NCBI GenBank assembly: GCA_035628915.1 | Contig: DASPIW010000006.1 | Coordinates: forward strand, 6,239 to 70,238 | Direction of reading: 5' to 3' | Origin: JARBUG01 sp035628915 | Lineage (GTDB): Bacteria > Bacillota > Sulfobacillia > Symbiobacteriales > Symbiobacteriaceae | Length of the DNA: 64,000 nt | Shown here: in pieces, positions 7,761 to 16,111 of the stretch | Numbering within the stretch: position 1 is the stretch's first letter | How the letters are laid out: each line of letters starts with the position of its first letter | Notes under the pieces: generated by a model | Told to the model about the DNA's origin: nothing | What the model saw: the letters and a program-made list of their open reading frames with translations, nothing else | The model's database searches: none | Made by a program: the position numbers and the translations under genes

Positions 7761-8917
7761 GCGACTCCGGGCAGTTCGCGACCCTCAAGGAACTCCAGCG
7801 AGGCGCCGCCGCCGGTGCTCACGTGGGTCATCTTTTCGGCCAGGCCCGCCGCCTCGATGGCTGCGACCGAATCGCCGCCGCCGACGATGGTGCAGCCCTC
7901 GCTGTCCGCCATCGCCTGGGCCACGGCGAAGGTGCCGCGGGCGAAGGCCGGCATCTCGAAGACACCCATCGGGCCGTTCCACACTACGGTCATGGCCTCC
8001 CGAATCGCCCTGCCGAAAGCCTTGGCCGACTCGGGACCAATGTCCAGCGCCATCCAGCCCTCGGGAATGGCATCGCAGGAAACAACCTTGTGCTCGGCAT
8101 CCGCCTTGAACGCTTCCGCCACAACCAGATCCGAAGGCAGCAGGATCTTGCCGTTTGCCTTTTCGAGGAGGCCCTTGGCGGTTTCGATCTTGTCGGCTTC
8201 GACCAGCGATTTGCCGGTCGCGTAGCCCTTGGCGGCCAGGAACGTATTGGCCATGCCGCCGCCGATGATCAGCCAGTCCACCTTGGGCAACAGGTTCTCA
8301 ATGACGGTGATCTTGTCGGAGACCTTTGCCCCGCCGATAATCGCCACGAACGGCCGGTCGGGGTGGGCCAGCGCTTTGCCCATAATGTCGACTTCCTTCT
8401 GCATCAGGAAGCCACCCACCTTGACCTCCATCAGATCAGCCATGCCGCGGGTCGAAGCATGGGCCCGGTGCGCCGTGCCGAATGCATCATTGACGTAGAC
8501 GTCGCCCAGCTTGGCCAGTTCGGCGGCGAAGCCCATGTCGTTCTTCTCTTCCTCGGCGTAGAAGCGTAGGTTCTCCAGCAGCACAACCGCGCCCGGCGCC
8601 TGGCTCTTCACCAGGTTCTGCACGGCTTCGCCGATGCAGTCGGAGGCGTACACGACTGGCTTGCCTAAGAGCTGCTCCAGGCGCTGAGCGCAGGGGGCCA
8701 GAGAGAACTCATCGTTCCGCTTCCCCTTGGGGCGGCCCAGGTGCGACGCGCAGATGGCGATGCCGCCGTTCCCCACTATGTACTGGATGGTCGGGAGTGC
8801 CGCACGGATGCGGGTGTCATCGGTGATTTTGCCATTCTCGAGGGGGACGTTGAAATCAACCCGAACGAAGACGCGCTTGCCCTTCACATCGATATCCCGT
8901 ACTGTCATCAGAGCCAT
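7742..8917 (-). CDS. pgk: Phosphoglycerate kinase
   Basis: This enzyme transfers phosphate from 1,3-bisphosphoglycerate to ADP in glycolysis. The 391-residue two-domain protein is full length. Substrate-binding elements include VRVDFNVP near the start, the Asn and Arg of the first domain, and NDAFGTAHRAHAS. Nucleotide-binding elements include GGAKVSDKI, GPMGVFE and GGGDSVAA. The ATG at 8917 has an AAAGGTGG site upstream. The gap gene normally found upstream is absent. Instead, a short C-rich gap separates pgk from an amidase-domain gene. The hypothetical gene downstream overlaps its 3-prime end. Confidence 0.98.
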   Translation of the reverse strand: MALMTVRDIDVKGKRVFVRVDFNVPLENGKITDDTRIRAALPTIQYIVGNGGIAICASHLGRPKGKRNDEFSLAPCAQRLEQLLGKPVVYASDCIGEAVQNLVKSQAPGAVVLLENLRFYAEEEKNDMGFAAELAKLGDVYVNDAFGTAHRAHASTRGMADLMEVKVGGFLMQKEVDIMGKALAHPDRPFVAIIGGAKVSDKITVIENLLPKVDWLIIGGGMANTFLAAKGYATGKSLVEADKIETAKGLLEKANGKILLPSDLVVAEAFKADAEHKVVSCDAIPEGWMALDIGPESAKAFGRAIREAMTVVWNGPMGVFEMPAFARGTFAVAQAMADSEGCTIVGGGDSVAAIEAAGLAEKMTHVSTGGGASLEFLEGRELPGVACLATK

Positions 8918-9070
8918 GGTTCGTCCACCTTTCTAAGACCCTCCCCCCCCCCTGACCAGGGAGGGGTTGGTGGGAATGCTTCCGGCCATATCGACTTTGT
9001 TAAGGTCCACTACAAAAGATTGTACCACATCAAGGCGAAAATCCCTTCTAGTCTGCTAGTATCTATCTAA

Positions 9071-9553
9071 CTAGGTGCTCCTGATGTGCCAGAATAGGTA
9101 CTTCGTACGTTCAGTATAAGCGGGAGAGTCCGTGTAGCGCCAGGGGCGCCCCCACGATGCCGCCGTGTGGGCAGCCATGAGCGGCTCGCCGCCCGGGTCG
9201 AAGCCCACCACGATGGCGTGGTGCTGCCAGGTCCCATCCCCGTCCCAGTCGTAGGTAATGGTATCGCCCAGTTCCAGTTGGCGGGCCTCCTGCCGCCGCT
9301 CCGCCCGGCCTGAGGTCTCGTAGTACCAGCGCAGGCTGTGCGCGACGGCCCAGGAGAAGCTCCACTGCTCGTTGGGCCCCAGGTACCACCAACCCTTGTC
9401 GCGCCGGCCCGTCGGTTCCATTTGCCAGCCGCCGGCGAGCAGGCACTGGGAGATGTAGTTCGTGCAATCGTCCTGAAAAGCCCGGAACAGCGGGTTGAAG
9501 GCCGCCCACCAAAGCGAGGCGTATTGAACAGCCTGCACGCGGTCATAGGCCAC
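9071..9553 (-). CDS. Amidase-domain protein (Amidase_6-like, PF12671 type)
   Basis: The 160-residue protein is essentially a single Amidase_6 domain, a cysteine-peptidase-like fold often found on cell-wall or secreted proteins of Firmicutes. It has the family opening YDRVQAVQYASLWW...NP, the DCTNYISQC motif (Cys30 is the likely nucleophile) and a His pair in WQHHAIVVG. A DWDGDGTWQH segment precedes the histidines. Unlike many relatives it has no signal peptide, so it is either cytoplasmic (for example in the mother cell or spore) or exported by other means. The GTG at 9553 has a GGGAGGGGG site upstream. Its substrate is unknown. Confidence 0.8.
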   Translation of the reverse strand: MAYDRVQAVQYASLWWAAFNPLFRAFQDDCTNYISQCLLAGGWQMEPTGRRDKGWWYLGPNEQWSFSWAVAHSLRWYYETSGRAERRQEARQLELGDTITYDWDGDGTWQHHAIVVGFDPGGEPLMAAHTAASWGRPWRYTDSPAYTERTKYLFWHIRST

Positions 9554-9725
9554 GGCTGATTCCCCCTCCCACGATTTGCCCGCACCTATGCGATGGTAGT
9601 GCAGGAGGGGGCTCGGCGTGCATCGAATTTGTTAATGGATCGACGCAAAGAGATTCAAAATCTGTATGGTATTGGCGTTCCTGTCGGATGATGGAGTGCG
9701 CAACACCTCTGAGGGGGACCCAACG

Positions 9726-10640
9726 ATGGATATTCAAGAGCTGGAAGCGTTTTGGTGGATCGCGAAAACAGGCAGCTTCAACCGGGCAGCGGAAAAGCTT
9801 TACCTGACCCAGCCGTCGGTCACCGCGCGCATCCAGACCCTCGAAAAGGAGCTGGGGCAGCCGCTGTTCGAGCGCAAGCCGCGGGGCGTCCGCCTGACCG
9901 ATGCGGGGCGGGTGCTGCTTCCCCATGCCGAGCGGGTCCTCATGGACATCCGCAAGGCGCGGCAGGCTGTCTCCGACCTGGGGTCCGCCACCGGCGGCAC
10001 GCTGATGGTCGGCTCGGCCTTGACGACCTCCACCTATACCCTGCCCGAAATCCTGTCCAAGTTCAAACTGGCATATCCGGGCGTGGAAGTGGCCATGCGG
10101 ACGGGGCGGTCACAGCAGGTTCAGCAGTTGGTGCTGGACGACACCGTCCCGCTGGGATTCGTCCACTCCCCCATCGCCCCCAATCCCGATATTGAAGCGA
10201 TTCCCCTTTACTCGGAGGCGATCGTGCTCGTGGTCCATCCCGGCCACGCGTTCGCCGGGCGCCCCGAGGTGACGGCCGAGCAGCTATCTTCCGAAGCCTT
10301 CATCATGTCAGACCGGGCTTCTGGCTACTGGTCGCTGGTGGAGCAGTTCTGGGCCCATTCCGGTTTCGCACCCCGGGTGACCATGGAGCTGGACAGCATT
10401 GAGGCGACCAAGCGGATGGTCATGTACGGCCTGGGGCTCGCACTTCTGCCCCAGGGCACCGTAGAAGGCGAACTGCGGACCCGCCAGCTGGTCACCGTGC
10501 CGGTGGCGGGCATGGATAACCTGACCCGGCAGACCCTGCTGATCCACCGCAAGGGAAAGGTCTGGAGCGGCATTACCCGAGGTTTCCTGGAGATTCTCAA
10601 CAACATGTACAACCTCCGCCTGGATCTCTCGGATGACTGA
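9726..10640 (+). CDS. LysR-family transcriptional regulator
   Basis: The 304-residue protein has the standard LysR layout: an N-terminal winged helix-turn-helix (residues 1-60, FNRAAEKLYLTQPSVTARIQTLEKELG) and a two-lobed substrate-binding domain of periplasmic-binding-protein type (about 90-295). The ATG at 9726 is preceded by GAGGGGGA, and the open frame upstream of it lacks such a site. LysR proteins usually control a divergent neighbour. Here the divergent gene is the amidase-domain gene at 9553, with 172 bases between them, so that gene or autoregulation is the likeliest target. The inducer is unknown. Confidence 0.93.
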   Translation: MDIQELEAFWWIAKTGSFNRAAEKLYLTQPSVTARIQTLEKELGQPLFERKPRGVRLTDAGRVLLPHAERVLMDIRKARQAVSDLGSATGGTLMVGSALTTSTYTLPEILSKFKLAYPGVEVAMRTGRSQQVQQLVLDDTVPLGFVHSPIAPNPDIEAIPLYSEAIVLVVHPGHAFAGRPEVTAEQLSSEAFIMSDRASGYWSLVEQFWAHSGFAPRVTMELDSIEATKRMVMYGLGLALLPQGTVEGELRTRQLVTVPVAGMDNLTRQTLLIHRKGKVWSGITRGFLEILNNMYNLRLDLSDD

Positions 10641-10655
10641 TCCGATCTTGCCGAT

Positions 10656-10697
10656 GGGGCCGCCTGCACGGTGATTCGTGCAGACGGCCCCGTTTTC
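10656..10697 (+). terminator. Terminator of the LysR gene
   Basis: GGGGCCG-C-CTGCAC pairs with GTGCAG-A-CGGCCCC around an eight-base loop and is followed by GTTTTC. It sits between the convergent LysR and MFS genes and has a clear T-run only on the plus strand. Confidence 0.85.
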
Positions 10698-10715
10698 ATT
10701 CATAACCGCCCCCGC

Positions 10716-11948
10716 CTACTGCTTTCCGGCGGCGATCGCGACCGCCGCCCGGCGCTGGTCGAACCACCGCATCACGAGCGCAGCGCTCACCCCGATGGCG
10801 GCAAAGGTCACCCACGGCAGCCAGGCCTGTCCCGTGGCCTCCGCCACGTCGGTCAGGCGCCCGCCCAGGAACTGGCCGGTGCTGCCGCCGATGGCCACTG
10901 ATACGGCACTGAAGCCGTAGTAGCTGGCGACGGCGTCCCGGGGCGCCATGCCCACGACCATCTGGTAGTCAACGGGGCGCAACAGCATGCCGCCGAGCGC
11001 CAGGAAGACCACGCAGGCCACCATTCCGGCCATGCCGGGAAACGGGATGATGAAGAGAAACGAGAGCCCTGCCACCGCCGAGCCGATGGACCAGAGCACC
11101 AGGGGCGGCAGTCTCCCTTCCGTCCACTGGGTCAGCTTGTACTGCAGGGCGATGACGAGCAGCGAACTGACCAGCAGCAGGTTCTTGACCGCCGTCTGGG
11201 TGCCCGTGTAGGCGGCAGCGTGGAGGGAGAGCGAAATGTTGATCTGTCCGCTGATGGCCCAGAACCCCGCGCTAACCAGGCAGTACGCCACAAACACCCG
11301 GTTGCCGGCGACGTTCAGAATCGACGCCGCCACCTCGGCCACCGCCCGGGCGGGCGCCGGCCGTTCCCGCCCCGAAGTCAGGTTCGGCAGGAAAAAGTAG
11401 ACCAGGGCCGCGATGGGCAGGTACACCGCCCCTGCGACCAGGGACAGCACCCGGAAGTCCACGCTGAGCAGAAGGGCGCCCACCAGGGGGCCGATGGTCG
11501 TACCGGTGCTCTGGGCAGTGTACAGCAGGGCGAACCGGCTGCCCTGGTCGGGACCGGGGTTAAGCGCCGCGTAGGCCGCCCGCTCGGCGGAACTGAAAAG
11601 GGCGCCGCCCATGCCGGAGAGTACTGCCGACACAAGCAGGCCCGCCATATTCCCCATAAACGCAAAGCTGGCAAAGCCGACCGACCGGACCAGCAGGCCG
11701 GCCAGCAGCACCCGCTTGTACCCATACAAATCTGCCAGCGGCCCGGAAAGAACCATCAGCACCTGCTGGACGCCAGTCCGGACAGCCAGTACCGTACCGG
11801 CCACCGTCGCGGTCAGCCCGAGGTCGTCGCGCACATGGATCGATATATAGGGAATGAGCATGAAAAAACCGGTGTTAATGGCCAGGTCGGCCAGCAGGAT
11901 CACGGCTTCGCCCGGCTTCAGGCCGCGCAGCCGCGTCAGGATGCCCAC
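10716..11948 (-). CDS. Major facilitator superfamily transporter, MdtH-like
   Basis: This is a 12-helix secondary transporter of about 410 residues. The motif GPLADLYGYKRVLLAG between helices 2 and 3 is the MFS motif A region. Hydrophobic segments are evenly spaced, and a polar central loop (TSGRERPAPARAVAEVAAS) divides the two halves. I chose the GTG at 11948 because AAGGAG lies nine bases upstream. The ATG three codons earlier touches that site and would be poorly placed. It lies 27 bases downstream of rpoN on the same strand and may be co-transcribed with it. Substrate is unknown; drug or metabolite export is typical of this subfamily. Confidence 0.88.
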   Translation of the reverse strand: MGILTRLRGLKPGEAVILLADLAINTGFFMLIPYISIHVRDDLGLTATVAGTVLAVRTGVQQVLMVLSGPLADLYGYKRVLLAGLLVRSVGFASFAFMGNMAGLLVSAVLSGMGGALFSSAERAAYAALNPGPDQGSRFALLYTAQSTGTTIGPLVGALLLSVDFRVLSLVAGAVYLPIAALVYFFLPNLTSGRERPAPARAVAEVAASILNVAGNRVFVAYCLVSAGFWAISGQINISLSLHAAAYTGTQTAVKNLLLVSSLLVIALQYKLTQWTEGRLPPLVLWSIGSAVAGLSFLFIIPFPGMAGMVACVVFLALGGMLLRPVDYQMVVGMAPRDAVASYYGFSAVSVAIGGSTGQFLGGRLTDVAEATGQAWLPWVTFAAIGVSAALVMRWFDQRRAAVAIAAGKQ

Positions 11949-11975
11949 TTGCCACATCTCCTTGGGGGACGGCAG

Positions 11976-13346
11976 CTACTTGTAGCGCTTGCGCTTGCTT
12001 GAACTGGGCACGCCCATCTCCTCCCGGTATTTGGCCACCGTTCGCCGGGAAATATTGACGCCCTGCTTGTTGAGCGTATCGGTGAGGGCCTGGTCGGAGA
12101 GGGGATCCGACGAGTCCTCCTTGGCGATCAGGTCAGCGATCATCCGCTTGACGCTTTCCGCCGCCACCCCTTCGCCCCGGGCGTTATCCACGCCGCTGGT
12201 AAAGAAGAACTTGAGCTCAAAGGTGCCGAGGGGCGTCTGTACGTACTTGCCGGCCGTAGCCCGGCTGACGGTGCTTTCGTGCACCCCGATCACGTCGGCC
12301 ACGTCGCGCAGTGTCAGGGGGCGCAGATACCGGATGCCGCGATCAAAAAAGTCGCGCTGGAACTTGACGATGGTCTCCACGACTTTATACAGAGTCATTC
12401 GCCGCTGCTCGATGGCTTTGATCAGCCAGAGGGCGGCGTGGATTTTCTGCTCGACAAACTTGCGGGCGTCGCTGTCGACCTGCCCGGAGAGCATCTGCCG
12501 GTAATGGTTGCTCACCAGCAGCTTGGGGATGGGCGATTCGTTCACGAGCACCACGTAGTCGCGCCCGACCCGCTCAATGGCGGCGTCCGGCACGACGTAC
12601 CGGGTCTCGTTCGGGCTGCCGAAACGGCGCCCGGGCTTCGGGTCCAGCGTGCGGATCATGTCTGCGGCGCCCTGCACTTCCGGCGGCGTTACGCCCAGTT
12701 CCTCGGCAATGCGGGTAATCCGCCCCTCGCCGAGATCATCAAGGTGGTTCTCGATCAGAACGGGCACCAGCGGATTGCCGTCGTCAACCGTCGCCCACTG
12801 CAGCAGCAGGCACTCCCTGAGCGTCCGGGCGCCCACCCCCGGCGGGTCGAAGCCCTGAATCAGCAGCAGCACACGCTCGACCCGGTCCTCGCTTACGCCC
12901 AGTTTCTCCGCCGCCTCAGCGGTGGATATGGTCAGATACCCGTGGTCGTTAAGGCTGTCGATCAAGAATTCGCCGATCCGACGCCCACACCCGTCCAGGC
13001 CGGCCATGTAAAGCTGAGCCATGAGATGCTCCTGCAAGGTGGGGACAGTGGCGGTAAACGCCTCAAAGCCCATCTCCTCGTCGTTATCGGCGGCGCCGCC
13101 GTTACCGTAGTCACTGCCGAGATAGTCCAGCAGCTGGCGGGTCTCCGGCGGAGCGGCCGCTTCCTCGGCCTCTTCTTTCGGTTCCGCTTCGAGGCAGGGG
13201 TTTTCGAGGAGCTCCTGCTCGATGAAATCCGTCAGTTCGGTTACGGGCAGCTGCAGTACGGCGATGGCCTGTCGCAACTCCGGCGTCATTACCAGCTTCT
13301 GCGTCTGCTGCATTTGCAGGCCAAAACCAAGCCGCATCATCTTCAC
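11976..13346 (-). CDS. rpoN: RNA polymerase sigma-54 factor
   Basis: Sigma-54 directs RNA polymerase to -24/-12 promoters and needs an AAA+ activator to open DNA. The 456-residue protein has the Gln/Leu-rich region I at the N-terminus (GLQMQQTQKLVMTPELRQAI), an acidic region II (EAEPKEEAEEAAAP), a core-binding region, a helix-turn-helix, and the RpoN box in ISRRTVAKYREEMG near residues 434-447. The frame starts at GTG 13346, with in-frame ATG codons shortly after. Its probable partner in this window is the activator at 36293-37693, and a consensus -24/-12 promoter lies at 37839. In B. subtilis the gene is called sigL. Confidence 0.97.
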   Translation of the reverse strand: MKMMRLGFGLQMQQTQKLVMTPELRQAIAVLQLPVTELTDFIEQELLENPCLEAEPKEEAEEAAAPPETRQLLDYLGSDYGNGGAADNDEEMGFEAFTATVPTLQEHLMAQLYMAGLDGCGRRIGEFLIDSLNDHGYLTISTAEAAEKLGVSEDRVERVLLLIQGFDPPGVGARTLRECLLLQWATVDDGNPLVPVLIENHLDDLGEGRITRIAEELGVTPPEVQGAADMIRTLDPKPGRRFGSPNETRYVVPDAAIERVGRDYVVLVNESPIPKLLVSNHYRQMLSGQVDSDARKFVEQKIHAALWLIKAIEQRRMTLYKVVETIVKFQRDFFDRGIRYLRPLTLRDVADVIGVHESTVSRATAGKYVQTPLGTFELKFFFTSGVDNARGEGVAAESVKRMIADLIAKEDSSDPLSDQALTDTLNKQGVNISRRTVAKYREEMGVPSSSKRKRYK

Positions 13347-13488
13347 CGCCTTTCACCTTCTACCCTCATGGTTATTCGCCCCGTGGCAAGCTGTTTCCTT
13401 GCCATCGAAGACGGCAACGCGACCCCCATATTGCCGGTGATTCCTACCGTAATCTCTAGCACCAAAGGATGCGGAAGGAGTGTCAAAA

Positions 13489-15390
13489 ATGAACATTCGT
13501 CGTGTTGCTGCTTCGGTTGCGCTGTCAGCCCTGCTGCTGGGCACGACCGCCATGCCCGCCATGGCGGAAAAAGGCGGGAACGGCTCCGACAAGGGCCACG
13601 GAAATAAGGTAAGCGATAAGTTCAAGGACATGGGAGATTTCGAATGGGGTCTGGGCGATGTCACGAAAATGATGCTGAAGGGGATCTTCAATGGCCGGGG
13701 TGAAGGCATTTTCGCACCCGGCGCCAAGATCAACCATCAGGAGTCAGCCGTCGCCATCGTCCGGCTGATGGATAAAGAAGCCGCGGCCAAGGCGCTTTCC
13801 GCCGCAGAAGTGGACAGCCTTCTGGGTGGGATCAGCGATGCGGATCAGATCGCAGCCTGGGCCAAGCCCTCGGTGGCTATGCTGGTCAAGGTCGGCGTTC
13901 TCAGTGAGGATGCCCCGTTCAAGCCGCTCGACGACGCAACCCGACTTGATATCGCGGTTCTGCTGGTCAACGCCATGGGCCTGCAGTCGGAAGCCGAGGA
14001 GAAGATGGATGAAAAGCTCTCCTTCAAGGATGCCCACCTGATCCCCGCCGAACTGACTGGCTACGTGAAGGTGGCTGTTGATCACCAGCTCATCACCGGC
14101 TACGATGACAAGACCTTCCGGCCCATGCAGGCCGTGAAGCGGGTGGAAATGGCCGTCATGATGGGCCGGGCGGACCGCCTGATCGAAAAGGAAAAGCACG
14201 ATGAGATCAAGGGCGTCATCAAATCGGTGGACGCGGCCGAGGAATCGCTGGTCGTCACTGCCGGCGATAAGGAGATCGCCCTGACGCTGGCCGAGGAAGC
14301 GAGCATCTTCATCGACGGCCGTGAAAAGGATCTGCCCCGTCTTGCCGCCGGCATGAGAGTTGAAATCAAGCTGAACGGCGACGGCGAAGTCGTCTATATC
14401 GAGGCCAAGTCGGTGGCTGCTCCGCAGGATCCCGCGGTCACCGGCGCCATTACTCACCTGGTGCCCGCTACGCCTACTGCCCTGGGCCTGATCAGCATCG
14501 GCGGAACGGCCTACCCGATCTCGCCCAAGGCTGTGATCAAACTGAACGGCCAGACGGCGACCTTCGCCGACCTGGAAGTGGGCGACACCGTGAAGGCGGC
14601 AACCACCTATGGCCTGGTGATCAAGCTTGAGGCGACCCGCGAGGCGGAGACGGAGACCGTGGAGGGGACGATTACCGCCATCAAGGCGGCTACCCAGAGC
14701 GCCCTCGCCAAGGTGACCCTGAGCGTCGACGCCGGCGATGAGACCACCCGTACTGAGTATGTCGTCGCTGCCAATGCCGCCATTAAGATCAACGGTGAGT
14801 CGGCACGGATGGCCGGTCTGCGGCTGACTGACGAGGCAAAGCTGACCCTGGAGAATAACCTGGTCACCCGGATTGAAGTCAAACGGGAGGCCACGACCGT
14901 CAGCGGCACGATTTCCGACCTGGATGCTGCCACCTCTTCCGCTCCCGCCAAAATCACCGTCACCTTCCCGTCGCTGACCACTCCCGCCGTCACCGCCGAG
15001 TATTCGCTGGCTTCCGGCGCCGTGATCAAGATTAACGGCCGGACCGCCCAGTTTGCCGACCTGCGGGTGGATGAAAACGTCAAGCTCACACTTGGCGCCG
15101 GACTGGTGGACAAGGTTGAAGTGACCCGGGAGTATGAGGTGCTTGAGGGCTCCGTGATTTCGCTGGCGGCCCCGACGGCCGGTCAGGACGTTCCCGCCGG
15201 GACGGTGGGCCTGGTGGGCCTCGTGTACACGAGCGACGGCTCCGCCACCATGAACACCTTCCCGATCACTGGTGCCACGCAGATCCTGGTCAACGGCCAG
15301 ACCGCCCAGTTTGCGGGCCTGCGGCTCGGCGACACCGCCAAGGCGTATTTCGACGGCGATGTGCTGGTGAAGCTGCAGGTGACACGGTAG
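13489..15390 (+). CDS. S-layer-homology (SLH) protein with five C-terminal beta repeats
   Basis: This is an exported cell-surface protein of 633 residues. A signal peptide (MNIRRVAASVALSALLLG...) ends at AMAMA-type residues before EKGG. About residues 35-215 form three SLH-type segments, including NHQESAVAIVRLMD and ITGYDDKTFRPMQAVKRVEMA, which usually anchor proteins to secondary cell-wall polymer. From about 238 to the end are five repeats of 70-85 residues. Each has an opening G-x-I-x-x-L strand and an INGxxAxFADLRxxDxAK core, ending in a KxEVTRE-like strand. They resemble DUF5666-type beta domains. The ATG at 13489 is better spaced from GAAGGAG than the GTG nine bases earlier. A strong hairpin follows. 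Confidence 0.88.
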   Translation: MNIRRVAASVALSALLLGTTAMPAMAEKGGNGSDKGHGNKVSDKFKDMGDFEWGLGDVTKMMLKGIFNGRGEGIFAPGAKINHQESAVAIVRLMDKEAAAKALSAAEVDSLLGGISDADQIAAWAKPSVAMLVKVGVLSEDAPFKPLDDATRLDIAVLLVNAMGLQSEAEEKMDEKLSFKDAHLIPAELTGYVKVAVDHQLITGYDDKTFRPMQAVKRVEMAVMMGRADRLIEKEKHDEIKGVIKSVDAAEESLVVTAGDKEIALTLAEEASIFIDGREKDLPRLAAGMRVEIKLNGDGEVVYIEAKSVAAPQDPAVTGAITHLVPATPTALGLISIGGTAYPISPKAVIKLNGQTATFADLEVGDTVKAATTYGLVIKLEATREAETETVEGTITAIKAATQSALAKVTLSVDAGDETTRTEYVVAANAAIKINGESARMAGLRLTDEAKLTLENNLVTRIEVKREATTVSGTISDLDAATSSAPAKITVTFPSLTTPAVTAEYSLASGAVIKINGRTAQFADLRVDENVKLTLGAGLVDKVEVTREYEVLEGSVISLAAPTAGQDVPAGTVGLVGLVYTSDGSATMNTFPITGATQILVNGQTAQFAGLRLGDTAKAYFDGDVLVKLQVTR

Positions 15391-15474
15391 TACGCAGACT
15401 AACCAGGACCGGGGCACACGTTGCCCCGCCGAGCGCCAGCACCTGGCCGCCTGATGCGGGCATGATGAAACAAC

Positions 15475-15512
15475 AGACGCCAGAAGCCCTTGGGTTTCTG
15501 GCGTCTACTCTT
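15475..15512. terminator. Bidirectional terminator between the SLH gene and lutC
   Basis: A stem built on AGACGCCAGAA and TTCTGGCGTCT (15475-15505) with extra CCC/GGG pairs separates convergent genes. It is followed by ACTCTTTG on the plus strand and TGTTGTTT on the minus strand. Confidence 0.8.
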
Positions 15513-15526
15513 TGTTGCGGGTCACA

Positions 15527-16111
15527 TCAGACCAGCGCCGGATCCACCGACTGGACAAGAATCACATGAGCGGTGCCCGGACCGTGGATGCCCTGCAGGA
15601 GCATACTCTCGATGTCTCCCGTCCGGCTCGGGCCCGTCGCCAGGCCCAGCTCTGCGGGGGCTCCGCTGCCCTTGAGCAGGGCGCCCAGGTGCCGGAACAG
15701 CTCCACCCGCCCGGGCACCAACCTCTCGGCCGGCACGACGGCAATCCAGACTGGCGGGAGAATCAGCACCGACCGCGGGCGGGGACCGCCGAACGGCATG
15801 ACCAGGGTGCCCGTATCGGCGGCGCCCAGCGCAGCAGTGGTGATGCCCACCCCGGCCTCGGCGCAGGCCGCCTTGGTGCCCGCCGGCCCGCCGGCGGCGG
15901 GAGTCCGGTACCAGGTGAACAGGGGCGCCAGATTCAGGGCGCCTAGCAGCGGGCTCTCCCAGGCAACCGCCGTCTCAATGCCAAGCCCGGCGACGATCGA
16001 CTGCACCGTAACCCGCGCTTCGGCCAGGTCAGCCACCGTATGGGCGTTGCCGCCCACCCGTTCCCAGGCAGCGGCGAAGGCAGCAATCAGCTCAGCCTTC
16101 AAGGCTCTCAC
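15527..16111 (-). CDS. lutC: LutC-type LUD-domain protein (lactate utilization), copy 1
   Basis: LutC is one of three subunits of the LutABC complex, which oxidises L-lactate (or a similar 2-hydroxy acid) to a keto acid in the cytosol. The 194-residue protein is a single LUD domain, with TTAALGAADTGTLVM near the middle and the characteristic end TGPSRTGDIESMLLQGIHGPG. It is last in the leftward operon and overlaps the end of lutB by 20 bases, implying coupling. A TTG a few codons inside is better spaced from GGAGAGGGG than the GTG at 16111, so the true start could be there. A second paralogue lies at 45056-45622. Confidence 0.92.
   Translation of the reverse strand: MRALKAELIAAFAAAWERVGGNAHTVADLAEARVTVQSIVAGLGIETAVAWESPLLGALNLAPLFTWYRTPAAGGPAGTKAACAEAGVGITTAALGAADTGTLVMPFGGPRPRSVLILPPVWIAVVPAERLVPGRVELFRHLGALLKGSGAPAELGLATGPSRTGDIESMLLQGIHGPGTAHVILVQSVDPALV

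Noticed and set aside
13744..15417. 557-codon open frame on the minus strand
   Set aside because: It is the mirror of the SLH protein gene, which has a signal peptide, SLH segments and a ribosome site. The mirror frame has none of these.
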